Shown: in pieces, positions 35,479 to 42,964 of the stretch | Numbering within the stretch: position 1 is the first letter of the stretch | Layout of the letters: every line of letters begins with the position of its first letter | Assembly (NCBI GenBank): GCA_035513655.1 | Contig: DATKBV010000544.1 | Coordinates: 14,632-78,631 of the forward strand | Direction: 5' to 3' | Length of the DNA stretch: 64,000 bases | DNA from: GCA-2726245 sp035513655 | GTDB lineage: Bacteria; Planctomycetota; Planctomycetia; Pirellulales; Pirellulaceae | Translations under genes and position numbers: made by a program | Notes under the pieces: generated by a model | Seen by the model: only the letters and a program-made list of their open reading frames with translations | Database searches by the model: none | Told to the model about the DNA's origin: nothing

Positions 35479-36684
35479 ATGGCATCGATCACGGAGAATC
35501 TGGCAGCCGACGAATCGATCGCGCTCGTACCTCGATTCACCGCTCAAGGCTATGGCAAAGAAGATGTGGAACGGCGACGGCGTTGGGTGGAACACCAGAC
35601 AGGAGCTTCATTGAGCCACTTGGGTTCGTTCTCGCTTGACAGTGATTCGATGCGGGGCAATATCGAGAATCCGATCGGTGTTGCGCAAGTCCCGATTGGC
35701 GTCGCTGGCCCGTTAGCGATCTGCGGAGAGTTCGCCACGGGTGTCTACTATGTTCCGTTGGCGACCACGGAAGGTGCGCTCGTGAGATCGTACGAGCGAG
35801 GCATGCTGGCAATCACGCGTGCCGGCGGTGCCGTGGTGCGAGTTGCGAGAGACGGGAACCGGGCGAGTCCGCTGTTTTCCTTCGCCGATGTTTCTCGCGC
35901 ACACCATTTCTCAGCCACGCTCAAGAATCACTTTGCTGAGCTCAAGACCGTCGCTGAATCGACAACGAAACACGGCAAGCTGCTCGCGATCGAGTGCCGC
36001 ATGATGGGGCGCGACGTCATTGTTGATTTTGATTATCACACGGCCGACGCGCACGGAATGAACATGATTTCCAAGGCGACTGAGGCGGCGTGCCAATGGA
36101 TCGTTGCGCAGTTCGAGGTCGATCAATACTATGTGCTGAGCGGCGGAAGTTCTGAAAAACGCGCCAGTGCATCGCTATTCCGCGGCGGCAAGGGAAAACA
36201 TGTGACGGCTGGCGTGTTGCTGCCGCGCAGGCTCGTCCAAACTCATTTGCACTCCACGCCACGGGAACTGCATCACATGTGGCAGCGAACACTGATAGCC
36301 CAGTTGCAAGCTGGCGTAAGCGGCTACAACGGACACTACGCGAACGGTCTGACGGCCCTCTTTATCGCCTGTGGACAAGACGTTGCGAACGTTGCCAATT
36401 GCGCCGTCGGTTATACCAACTTTGATGTGACGGAAGAGGGGTCGCTTTACGTTACGGTCACGCTTCCCTCCCTGACGGTCGCGACCATTGGCGGCGGCAC
36501 CGCACTCGGCACGAGCGCTCAGTGTCTCGCGATGCTGGATTGCGCCGGGACTGGCAAATCGCCGAAGTTCGCCGAAATCGTTGCCTCCACGATTCTCGCA
36601 GGCGAACTTTCTTTTGGCGCGGCATTGGCAAGTGGTGAGTTCGTGAGCGCACACGAACAATACGGACGAAATCACCCGACCTAA
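35479..36684 (+). CDS. Hydroxymethylglutaryl-CoA reductase
   Basis: The ATG at 35479 has GGAG eight bases ahead and gives 401 residues, the size of soluble bacterial or archaeal enzymes without membrane anchor. Signatures are ENPIGVAQVPIGVAGPL, TTEGALVRSYERG (catalytic Glu), ADAHGMNMISKAT, EKRASASLFRGGKGK (catalytic Lys region), GHYANGLTALFIACGQD (catalytic Asp), GGGTALGTSAQCLAML and SAHEQYGRN (catalytic His). The enzyme reduces HMG-CoA to mevalonate with NADPH. No other mevalonate-pathway gene is in the window, so it either feeds isoprenoid supply for the cluster or reduces a related acyl-CoA thioester. It is the last gene of the right-arm operon. Confidence 0.92.
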   Translation: MASITENLAADESIALVPRFTAQGYGKEDVERRRRWVEHQTGASLSHLGSFSLDSDSMRGNIENPIGVAQVPIGVAGPLAICGEFATGVYYVPLATTEGALVRSYERGMLAITRAGGAVVRVARDGNRASPLFSFADVSRAHHFSATLKNHFAELKTVAESTTKHGKLLAIECRMMGRDVIVDFDYHTADAHGMNMISKATEAACQWIVAQFEVDQYYVLSGGSSEKRASASLFRGGKGKHVTAGVLLPRRLVQTHLHSTPRELHHMWQRTLIAQLQAGVSGYNGHYANGLTALFIACGQDVANVANCAVGYTNFDVTEEGSLYVTVTLPSLTVATIGGGTALGTSAQCLAMLDCAGTGKSPKFAEIVASTILAGELSFGAALASGEFVSAHEQYGRNHPT

Positions 36685-36699
36685 GCGAGAGTGGAGTTG

Positions 36700-37377
36700 C
36701 TAGTTGGCCTCTACTTTGAGCCAACCGTTGTTGTAAGCCAGGTGGACGGCTTCGCGGCGGTTGCTCACTTGTAGTTTTTCGAGAATGCGATGCACATGAT
36801 TCTTGACCGTATGCAAGCTAATGTGGAGCGCCTGGGCGACTTGTTTGTTGGATTGTCCCTCGTCAAGGAGTTGCAGGATCTCCATTTCCCGATCGGTTAA
36901 GACCATCGTATCGATGGCGTTGATACGCGAAACTTCCGCGGACAGTTTCCGCAAACGAGCGAACAACGCGCGGGTACGTTCTGGCCTGTGGGTAACTTCT
37001 CCACGGAGTGTGCTTTGGATCGCTTCGCAGAACTCGTCGAGCGATTCCGAATCGGTGACTCGGAAATCGGATGCGCCCGCTTCCAAGAACGCGATGGCTT
37101 CGTCCTCATTGCGACATCGACCAACGACGATGACTTCCGTCCCGTGATGCTTTTGTTTGAACTCGCGGGTCATCGCGGGCGTGAACGGATCCGGTGGGTC
37201 AGCATCAAACACCGCGAGCGTATACGTTTGGCTGTCGCAAAGCTCGTAACCTCGTCGAATGGTGTCGGCCGTATCGATCGCAAGCGTCGGATTCCTTGCG
37301 GTCAAACCGTTAGCTAGACATTCGCGAAAAAGATGGTGATTCGTCACAAACAGCACCTGTCCCTCGTTAGATGACAT
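36700..37377 (-). CDS. NarL/LuxR-type response regulator closing the cluster
   Basis: The 225-residue protein has a receiver domain with the acceptor Asp in TLAVFDADPPDP near residue 58, and a LuxR helix-turn-helix (LTDREMEILQLLDEGQSNKQVAQALHISLHTVKNHVHRIL). A good ribosome site (GGAG) precedes the ATG. It is related to the regulator at 19704 over its full length and converges with the HMG-CoA reductase gene, leaving 15 bases between the stop codons. The first-loop acidic pair is missing (TNHH), as in its relative, so both may respond to something other than a classical histidine kinase. The cluster is thus flanked and centred by related regulators. Confidence 0.88.
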   Translation of the reverse strand: MSSNEGQVLFVTNHHLFRECLANGLTARNPTLAIDTADTIRRGYELCDSQTYTLAVFDADPPDPFTPAMTREFKQKHHGTEVIVVGRCRNEDEAIAFLEAGASDFRVTDSESLDEFCEAIQSTLRGEVTHRPERTRALFARLRKLSAEVSRINAIDTMVLTDREMEILQLLDEGQSNKQVAQALHISLHTVKNHVHRILEKLQVSNRREAVHLAYNNGWLKVEAN

Positions 37378-37929
37378 CGCGATGACTCCTTACTGGTTGG
37401 CGAGCGCTCCGTCGGACAAGCGTGCGACTCGAATAGAGCTGCCCAAGGATGACCTCCATGATAGGCGGTGTGGATTGCTATAACCACGGAAGCCGCGCGG
37501 CAAAAACTGGTGAAACTAGGGAAGCTCCCGCCGGACACGCGGCCATTTCGTGCCACGCGGTTACCGCAGCAGTCACCGTTGAACGCCCGACGGAACAGTT
37601 GTCGATCGTCGAGATGACATTAATGAAAGTAGGCGAGTCCGTCCGTGACTGGAGTTTGGATCTTTGGCCATCAACTCGTTTACGAGTTGTTGATAGGCAT
37701 CGGGAATACCATCTGGTAACTCGGGAATAGGTTTGTGCCTAGGTCGGTCAATCACCTCTTCCCTGGAAACGGAACCGAAGGGTTAGCGAGTGTTATGCTG
37801 GACCGAGTGCTGGCGACAGACAACGTACCGGTTCGCGAGTATCCTTCTTTGTGACCGCGTCGTTCTGTGGACTCCATCCTCAATCGTTAGAAAATCGGGT
37901 CTGCCTACAATCGGACAAGGGAAAGCATC
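37378..37929. other. 550-base non-coding stretch at the cluster boundary
   Basis: This interval follows the regulator gene and precedes the hypothetical gene at 37930. Apart from the possible kinase fragment at 37573-37755 and a short palindrome near 37669-37690 (CAACTCGT, TTACGAGTTGTTG), I find nothing coding. It probably marks the right edge of the accessory cluster. Confidence 0.4.
37573..37755 (-). pseudogene. Possible fragment of a Ser/Thr kinase domain
   Basis: A 60-codon frame reads IPELPDGIPDAYQQLVNELMAKDP, which resembles the last part of bacterial Ser/Thr kinase domains, where P..P..l..lv..mLaKdP..R is usual. Nothing kinase-like lies upstream, so this would be a relic of a deleted gene. 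Chance resemblance is possible. Confidence 0.25.
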
Positions 37930-38520
37930 GTGCCGAACGAAGATATCAGCGATTTGCCACCCGAATTGGGAAACGAAATCAATGAACTGTTCCGCGTCGT
38001 TCGCTTACCATCTATAGCCAGGGTGTTGTGGGAGCTCCTGTCGGACAGTGAAATCGCGTCTCTTCAGGGCGACCTCACGACGTATTGCAATCAATTCGAA
38101 GGTGCCATAGGGATGTGGATGCACCTCAAGCACGTGCCGCGGTTGCAAGCAATTATTGAAGTTGCCCACGAGACAAATGTCATCAGCCTTTCGAAGTTCA
38201 ATTCATTGCGGCGGAAGATGCCTGGTCAATTCGTTGATCAGCAATCGCATGAGCGACCGGTGTGGGACGTTTCCACCGGCGGGTTGTCGCGCGGTGGTAA
38301 AGTCATTCGCCGAATTAGGTACATGAAGAAACCCACAAAGGTTCAACAGGTGTTGGACATCTTCCAAGCCGCGGGATGGCCGCGTTCTATTGCCACACCC
38401 ACCAGCTGGGATCAACAGTCCGCTCATCAAACGGTCAACTCTCTCAACACGGGCCTCAGTGAACTCCGCTTTCACGTTCGCGATGGCGGAAAGAAGTTTA
38501 CGTGGCAGGCGAAGGAGTGA
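37930..38520 (+). CDS. Hypothetical protein with possible winged-helix C-terminus
   Basis: I do not recognise this 196-residue protein, which starts at GTG. The N-terminal 90 residues are helical (INELFRVVRLPSIARVLWELL, then MHLKHVPRLQAIIEVA). After a flexible basic segment (RGGKVIRRIRYMKKP), the last 60 residues look like a small winged-helix-type domain (KVQQVLDIFQAAGWP, VNSLNTGLSELRFHV, GGKKFTWQ) of a sort I associate with planctomycete hypothetical proteins next to recombination or regulatory genes. The neighbour downstream is a DNA-binding protein, so a role in gene control or in an old integrated element is possible. Confidence 0.6.
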   Translation: MPNEDISDLPPELGNEINELFRVVRLPSIARVLWELLSDSEIASLQGDLTTYCNQFEGAIGMWMHLKHVPRLQAIIEVAHETNVISLSKFNSLRRKMPGQFVDQQSHERPVWDVSTGGLSRGGKVIRRIRYMKKPTKVQQVLDIFQAAGWPRSIATPTSWDQQSAHQTVNSLNTGLSELRFHVRDGGKKFTWQAKE

Positions 38521-38636
38521 CCTCCAAGTCACCTCCAAGTTAACTCCGTTAGATCAGATCCGGAATTCTTCGGAAAATTCAACTCGCAAGTTGGCAATTT
38601 CGATTGCCGAATCGGAAAGCCTAGCGAGTTGGAGCC

Positions 38637-38900
38637 ATGTCTACCGCCGATCAACCTCATTTGACGGATCGTGAGATCACAGCCGCCTTTGCAGATGCGA
38701 AGTGGGGGGCGGAATATCCGCCTGTCCTTTCTCTTGCTCAGGCAGCGAACCTACTCCAGGTCCCGCTCCAGACACTCTATCAGTGGCGCTCTCGCGGTTA
38801 TCTGAAAGGTTGCTCACGTCGCGTCGGCAAACGCGTACTCGTGTTTCGCGATCGACTTCTCAAACGAGTATTCAACGAAGGAATCAACAATGACACATGA
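38637..38900 (+). CDS. Small helix-turn-helix protein (excisionase/MerR-like)
   Basis: The 87-residue protein has a central MerR/excisionase-type motif: LSLAQAANLLQVPLQTLYQWRSRGYL, followed by a basic wing (RRVGKRVLVFRDRLLKRVF). Such proteins bend DNA at attachment sites (Xis) or regulate nearby genes. In planctomycetes they often precede tyrosine recombinase genes, but no recombinase follows here; instead a 47-codon frame and tRNA-Ser lie downstream. A degenerate integrated element at the tRNA is one reading; a stand-alone regulator is the other. Confidence 0.7.
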   Translation: MSTADQPHLTDREITAAFADAKWGAEYPPVLSLAQAANLLQVPLQTLYQWRSRGYLKGCSRRVGKRVLVFRDRLLKRVFNEGINNDT

Positions 38901-39033
38901 TCAGTCACCAGCCGGTGACGGACAGCAATACGAAAAGAACGGATTCAGATTCAGCACAAGCTCAGCACAATCCCGAGGAGGATTAAAATGGTCAGATCGC
39001 AAAACAAACGCCATCAACGGGTTAAGAAGATAG
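38890..39033 (+). CDS. Possible 47-codon peptide overlapping the HTH gene
   Basis: An ATG inside the last codons of the HTH gene opens a frame that ends at TAG 39031-39033, 13 bases before the tRNA. The peptide is Ser-, Gln- and Arg-rich and matches no family I know. It could be the translationally coupled remnant of a recombinase gene or pure chance. Confidence 0.2.
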   Translation: MTHDQSPAGDGQQYEKNGFRFSTSSAQSRGGLKWSDRKTNAINGLRR

Positions 39034-39046
39034 CTTCAGGTCGAAG

Positions 39047-39128
39047 CGGAGGGCAAGGGATTCGAACCCTCAACCCCTTGCGGGGCGCCGCATTTCGAAT
39101 GCGGTTGCTAACCATTCGCGTACCCTCC
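39047..39128 (-). tRNA. tRNA-Ser(CGA)
   Basis: On the minus strand the acceptor stem GGAGGGT pairs with GCCCTCC, the anticodon stem-loop is CCGCA-TTCGAAA-TGCGG (anticodon CGA, reading UCG), and a long variable arm CCCC-GCAA-GGGG is followed by the T arm GAGGG-TTCGAAT-CCCTT. Long variable arm and discriminator G are both typical of tRNA-Ser. The D arm is short and weakly paired. CCA is not encoded. The 3' end faces the excisionase-like gene. Confidence 0.92.
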
Positions 39129-39523
39129 AGTTCCCTCTATGTTTACTCACCAAACCCGTTCGGGGCAAGATGTCGTTACAACCGCTTACGGACCAACCGC
39201 ACACTCGTTTGGTTCGCGACGCATCCCCGCTAGAGCCGCAATATTCGGAACGCACGGACCAATCGGAGGATGCTGCGTGTTGAACGACTTGCGTTCGGCA
39301 GAACTGCTCCAGCCGGAACGTATCGCTCGCGATCTCGTGATGCTCGTAGGACGCAGCGCCGTCGCGCGAGATTTGCGGGTTCGTGGGGATGACCGTCATG
39401 TAATTGCGACAAGACTTTGTCTGTGAACGCATCGGTTGCTCGGACGATACGTTGCTTGTGGTTCGATGAGGTATCCCCCCGCTCAGCATCCTTGGGCTGA
39501 GCATCCTTGTGCTGAGGTGAGAC
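39129..39523. other. 395-base spacer, no gene seen
   Basis: The stretch upstream of tRNA-Ser must carry its promoter. At 39481-39518 the heptadecamer AGCATCCTTGKGCTGAG occurs twice in tandem, and the outer CTCAGC/GCTGAG ends can form a hairpin just before the gene at 39524. No other element is recognised. Confidence 0.4.
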
Positions 39524-39850
39524 ATGACGAAGAACTATCGAGTGGTGACGCGCGGTACCGACGGTTCGATCCGGATTCGCGACTATGACAAGCCAGAACC
39601 TTTGTTGAAGATGCACAGCCAGATCGGGATCGAAGATAGCAGCACCGATCTATCACTGCGAGGGCAGCCGGTCTTTCGTGGACTTATCGGTCCCATGCCG
39701 GACGGCAAGGGCACCGTCCGCTATGAGTCGCCGGACGTGTTTGAGTCGCTGACAAAAGATTGGGCCTCCGCAAAGCCCGTACGCAGGACTCGCCGCCGTC
39801 GCGCTGCGGTGCCTATCGAGCAAAGTCTGGACACCTCCTCCGAAGCCTAG
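39524..39850 (+). CDS. Small hypothetical protein
   Basis: This 108-residue protein starts at ATG with GAGGTGAG ahead. It has an N-terminal strand-rich part (YRVVTRGTDGSIRIRDY), an unstructured middle, and a basic Arg-rich patch near the end (KPVRRTRRRRAAV) that could bind nucleic acid. There is no signal peptide or membrane helix. I recognise no family. It precedes, on the opposite strand, the gene at 39961, and the two converge. Confidence 0.6.
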   Translation: MTKNYRVVTRGTDGSIRIRDYDKPEPLLKMHSQIGIEDSSTDLSLRGQPVFRGLIGPMPDGKGTVRYESPDVFESLTKDWASAKPVRRTRRRRAAVPIEQSLDTSSEA

Positions 39851-39960
39851 CAACCGTTGTCAGTCTTGCGCTGTTTTCGGAAAGGGCGAGATTCCAAATC
39901 GAGTTCGCAGCTCGAAGGGAACCTCGCCCTTCTCTATGTTGCGATCCCAGTTCGCCGGGC

Positions 39961-41493
39961 TCACGACACGAGGATCGTGACAGGCCAGCGGCTGATCATT
40001 GCCATCTGACGGGCTTCTTCTAGCGACGGGACGAAGATGATACCAGCGTCCGTTGGCAACTCACTGAGATCCACGTTGCCGACATGACGCCATTCACGTT
40101 CGAATGACCAATCCATCACGCGGCCACTCCGGCGGGCACCGCTTGTTCTCACTTGAAAGAACGGGCGAATTTCCTCGTTCAGCGACTCCCAGAGTGCGTC
40201 GTCGCCATAACGCACTGGCGAGCAGCCTTGCTTTTCCAGCCACTCCCGGCAAATGCAAATTCCATACGGCTCGAAGTCCCATCGTGCGAGGTGCGGGCGA
40301 AAGGAACGAAGTTGTGGCAGTTCACGCAGCGGAACCGCTGTGAAACTGACGACCTTGGCAGCGCCCCGGATCATGCGCGACGTGGCGACCAGGCGTTCAG
40401 TAGCGACGATTCGCCGAACCGCTGCAAACGCGGAGTGATCCGCCGTACCTGGAGTCAGTAAGAGTTCGTCCAGGTAGTCGATCTGGTGTTGGTCAGGCCA
40501 GCCGCCAGGTTGGGAGCGGGTGCAGTGAGTCAACCACTGCCAATTGCCGCTCGAAGGCAAATCGATGATGCGCGATTGCTGACTTGGCGCACTCACGCGG
40601 GAATTGACCCGTTTGTGTCGAAGTGTTTCCAGAACGACCCAGCCAATGGCCCCCAGATCAAGTAGTTCGTCCGCCAGCTCACGATTGACAAGATCTTCGC
40701 CAAGTGCGATGAACACGCTCGCCGTTGGCCAGCACGGATCATTCAACCGAGCGCGAACGAGCGTCTCCAAGTGCCCGCCGCGACGAAGATGGAAGACCAA
40801 AAGTCGGTCGGCTGACGACACGACAGCCCGGTCACGAACCGGCAGGTTCGCAACCGGGCAGGGATCCGTGGATTCATCGAGCGTAGACCAGATCTCGGGC
40901 GACACGTAGACTTGATGGATCGTGGAATCGTACATCGTGTCGGCCTGGCGAATTCGTTGGAACCAAGCGTTGATCGACTCTGCTTTCCCCGGACAAATCA
41001 TCGAGACGACGCGAACACCAAACAGCTCGGCGGCTCGGCGGACGAACGGATCTGTGGTCGTTTCCGCCGCAGTCAACAAAACATCTTGGTCGCGATTAAT
41101 CTTCGAACACGCGGCACGAAAGACGGTGAACCAGTCAGCTTGCGTATCCAGTCGCTGGCCAAGACGAGAACTCACGAGTCCGATCTGCAAGCCGCTTGGT
41201 CGACCGTGTGGCCACCAGAGAAGCCGCTCGCCGAGCCAGTGGTTTTCCCTGGCCGACGTTGCGTTCAGCGAAGTGAGCTGTGCTCCCTGAGCGATTTGCT
41301 TCGCGAGCCAGACCTGCGTCCTCTCGGCACGGCGACGTGCGTTGGCTGGAAGCGCCGCAAGCTCGTGGGAATCCCAGGCACTCTGAATGCGCGGCAGCAG
41401 GTCATCGAGAAACTGGCAGCCAAATTGCCCGCCGACGGGCAACCAACCAGCCTCATATAACACCTGCCCAAGCTGAGTCTGCTGAAGCGACAT
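39961..41493 (-). CDS. Large hypothetical protein
   Basis: I do not recognise this 510-residue cytoplasmic protein. After a helical start, residues about 95-190 look like a Rossmann-type region (GLQIGLVSSRLG, then DVLLTAAETTTDPFVRRAAELFGVRVVSMICPG), reminiscent of SLOG/DprA-like nucleotide-binding folds. Residues about 250-300 hold a second alternating strand-helix part (ASVFIALGEDLVNRELADELLDLGAIGWVVLE). Near the C-terminus, FERE followed by WRHVG resembles the E-E/K-WR motif of DUF2971-type and related domains, preceded by GICICREWLEKQ. Both domain hints are weak and need profile searches. The start is uncertain since no clear ribosome site precedes the ATG. Confidence 0.65.
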   Translation of the reverse strand: MSLQQTQLGQVLYEAGWLPVGGQFGCQFLDDLLPRIQSAWDSHELAALPANARRRAERTQVWLAKQIAQGAQLTSLNATSARENHWLGERLLWWPHGRPSGLQIGLVSSRLGQRLDTQADWFTVFRAACSKINRDQDVLLTAAETTTDPFVRRAAELFGVRVVSMICPGKAESINAWFQRIRQADTMYDSTIHQVYVSPEIWSTLDESTDPCPVANLPVRDRAVVSSADRLLVFHLRRGGHLETLVRARLNDPCWPTASVFIALGEDLVNRELADELLDLGAIGWVVLETLRHKRVNSRVSAPSQQSRIIDLPSSGNWQWLTHCTRSQPGGWPDQHQIDYLDELLLTPGTADHSAFAAVRRIVATERLVATSRMIRGAAKVVSFTAVPLRELPQLRSFRPHLARWDFEPYGICICREWLEKQGCSPVRYGDDALWESLNEEIRPFFQVRTSGARRSGRVMDWSFEREWRHVGNVDLSELPTDAGIIFVPSLEEARQMAMISRWPVTILVS

Positions 41494-41645
41494 GGTCGAC
41501 AGGGACGCGAAGTGCTGCCCGCCCGAGAACGACTAAAAAACATTGCCGAGAAATCCTAGTGCGACCATGTAGTTCTATCACGCACTCGACGACGGTCAAC
41601 ATAAAACAGAGCCTGCCGCAGTAGAACCACCAAGAAATAAAAAGA

Positions 41646-41731
41646 CCTCTCCAGGTGGGGCAGAAACCTGAAGAGGCCTAGAAGTGGTGTCTCCGCCAAG
41701 TGGGGCAGTAACTTGGCATGAGTGGAGACAT
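41646..41731 (+). ncRNA. Tandem hairpins with identical GGGGCAG(A/U)A loops
   Basis: Hairpin 1 (41646-41676): CCUCU-C-CAGGU closes the loop GGGGCAGAA and returns as ACCUG-A-AGAGG. Hairpin 2 (41688-41730): GUCUCC-GCCAAGU closes GGGGCAGUA and returns as ACUUGGC, a six-base bulge, GGAGAC. The nine-base loops differ by one base, whereas the inner stems differ by paired changes (AGGU/ACCU against AAGU/ACUU), which is covariation. It could be a riboswitch-like leader for the gene at 41907, a protein-binding site or a small RNA. It does not match a class I can name. It could also be transcribed from the opposite strand. Confidence 0.6.
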
Positions 41732-41906
41732 GTCAGATATCTAACTCCCTCATTGTGCCGTTGAGCGAGAGAATGTCAAGCGGCTAATTCAAAAATTCCG
41801 GGTAGCTTTTACACAAGTTCTCCTTGACTTGGCAACTCGACTTGAGGACAATCCGAACCCCGCAATAACACGTTTGCGCATCTTCACCATTTCATCTATT
41901 TTAAAC

Positions 41907-42818
41907 ATGGTAAGACTCTTTCTTTTCGCCTTCCCGCTTCTTCTCTTGTTGGCTTCCAACACCAGCATGGGCCGGGATATCTTCGTTGACAATATTGCTG
42001 GCGACGATCGACGCGATGGGACAACCGCGCAGACCAGCGGTCGGGCGGGTGGCCCCGTGCGATCATTGCGAAGGGCGTTGGAATTGGCGGAAGGTTCGGA
42101 TCGGGTCATCTTGTCGGATACGGGCGAGCCGTACCGCGAAAGCGTCACGCTGCAAGCTGGGAAGCACACAGGGATCGCGGCGCGGCCCTTCACGATTATT
42201 GGAAACGGTGCCACGCTTGATGGTTCCGCACCGGTTCCCCAGGATGCGTGGGAACATATCGAAGGCGATGTCTTTCGCTTCCGCGCGCCTCGTACCAACT
42301 TTCAGATCCTGTTTCTCGATGGCAAACCGCTGGCACGGCATTTTGTGAATCGCGAGACTGGCTTTCCTGACCTGCAAACGCTGGAATGGTGTCTGTTTGA
42401 TCGGCACGTGTACTTCTGTGTCGAGAAAGACAAGCTGCCGCGGCAATACGACTTGTCGCACACTTCTTTACCCGTTGGGATCACGCTTTACGAGGCTCGC
42501 AACATCTTGATTTCGGACTTGGTCGTTCAAGGGTTTCAGCTTGATGGGTTGAACGCGCACGACAGCGTTTTTGATGCGACTTTTGTCGGTCTGACTTGTC
42601 GAGGCAATGGACGCAGCGGCATCTCGGTCGGCGGGGCATCTCGGGTCAAGATCATCGCATGCCTGGTTGGTAATAACGGAGCCGCGCAAGTTCGTACGGA
42701 AGGTTTCTCTCGTACGGAAATACTCAACTGCGATCTTGTTGAATCGGCGAATGCCCCAGCGGTCGATCGCGAAGGCGGATTGGTATCGGTGATCGCGGAT
42801 GACGTGCCGGGATCGTAA
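41907..42818 (+). CDS. Secreted right-handed beta-helix protein
   Basis: I start at the ATG at 41907, which begins a clear signal peptide (MVRLFLFAFPLLLLLASNTS) and gives 303 residues; an upstream in-frame start would bury the signal. The mature protein opens with DIFVDNIAGDDRRDGT, the usual beginning of DUF1565-type parallel beta-helix proteins (xIxVxxxxGxDxxxGT), and continues with imperfect coils such as IEGDVFRFRAP, ILISDLVVQGFQLDGLNAHDS and VKIIACLVGNNGAAQVR. Such proteins often bind or cleave polysaccharides. It is short for a complete helix and lacks a recognisable active site. The tandem RNA hairpins end 175 bases upstream. Confidence 0.8.
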   Translation: MVRLFLFAFPLLLLLASNTSMGRDIFVDNIAGDDRRDGTTAQTSGRAGGPVRSLRRALELAEGSDRVILSDTGEPYRESVTLQAGKHTGIAARPFTIIGNGATLDGSAPVPQDAWEHIEGDVFRFRAPRTNFQILFLDGKPLARHFVNRETGFPDLQTLEWCLFDRHVYFCVEKDKLPRQYDLSHTSLPVGITLYEARNILISDLVVQGFQLDGLNAHDSVFDATFVGLTCRGNGRSGISVGGASRVKIIACLVGNNGAAQVRTEGFSRTEILNCDLVESANAPAVDREGGLVSVIADDVPGS

Positions 42819-42864
42819 CGATTCCTAGGCGTTCGTATCGTCTTGGACGCACGTATCGTCCGGA

Positions 42865-42964
42865 GAGGCTGTGAAAAAATTGGGACAGGCACCTCGCAGC
42901 TACGCGAAATCCTTGCAAAACACCGACATCCGCTCGGAGCCAGTCCCATTTTTTTCACAGCCTC
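42865..42964. repeat. 100-base element with 26-bp inverted ends between convergent genes
   Basis: The left end GAGGCTGTGAAAAAATTGGG and the right end (reverse complement GAGGCTGTGAAAAAAATGGG) pair over about 26 bases with few mismatches. The element lies between convergent genes and its right end supplies the stop codon (42955-42957) and last codons of the gene at 42955. It may be a non-autonomous mobile repeat that now serves as a bidirectional terminator. Confidence 0.75.

Noticed and set aside
38988..39233. Plus-strand frame across the tRNA
   Set aside because: It reads through tRNA-Ser(CGA) on the opposite strand; the tRNA is certain and the peptide has no merit.
41640..41731. A CRISPR array or a pair of plain terminators as explanation for the repeated GGGGCAG motif
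   Set aside because: Only two units exist, the repeated part is the loop and not a full repeat with spacers, and no U run follows. Nothing else in the window resembles CRISPR.
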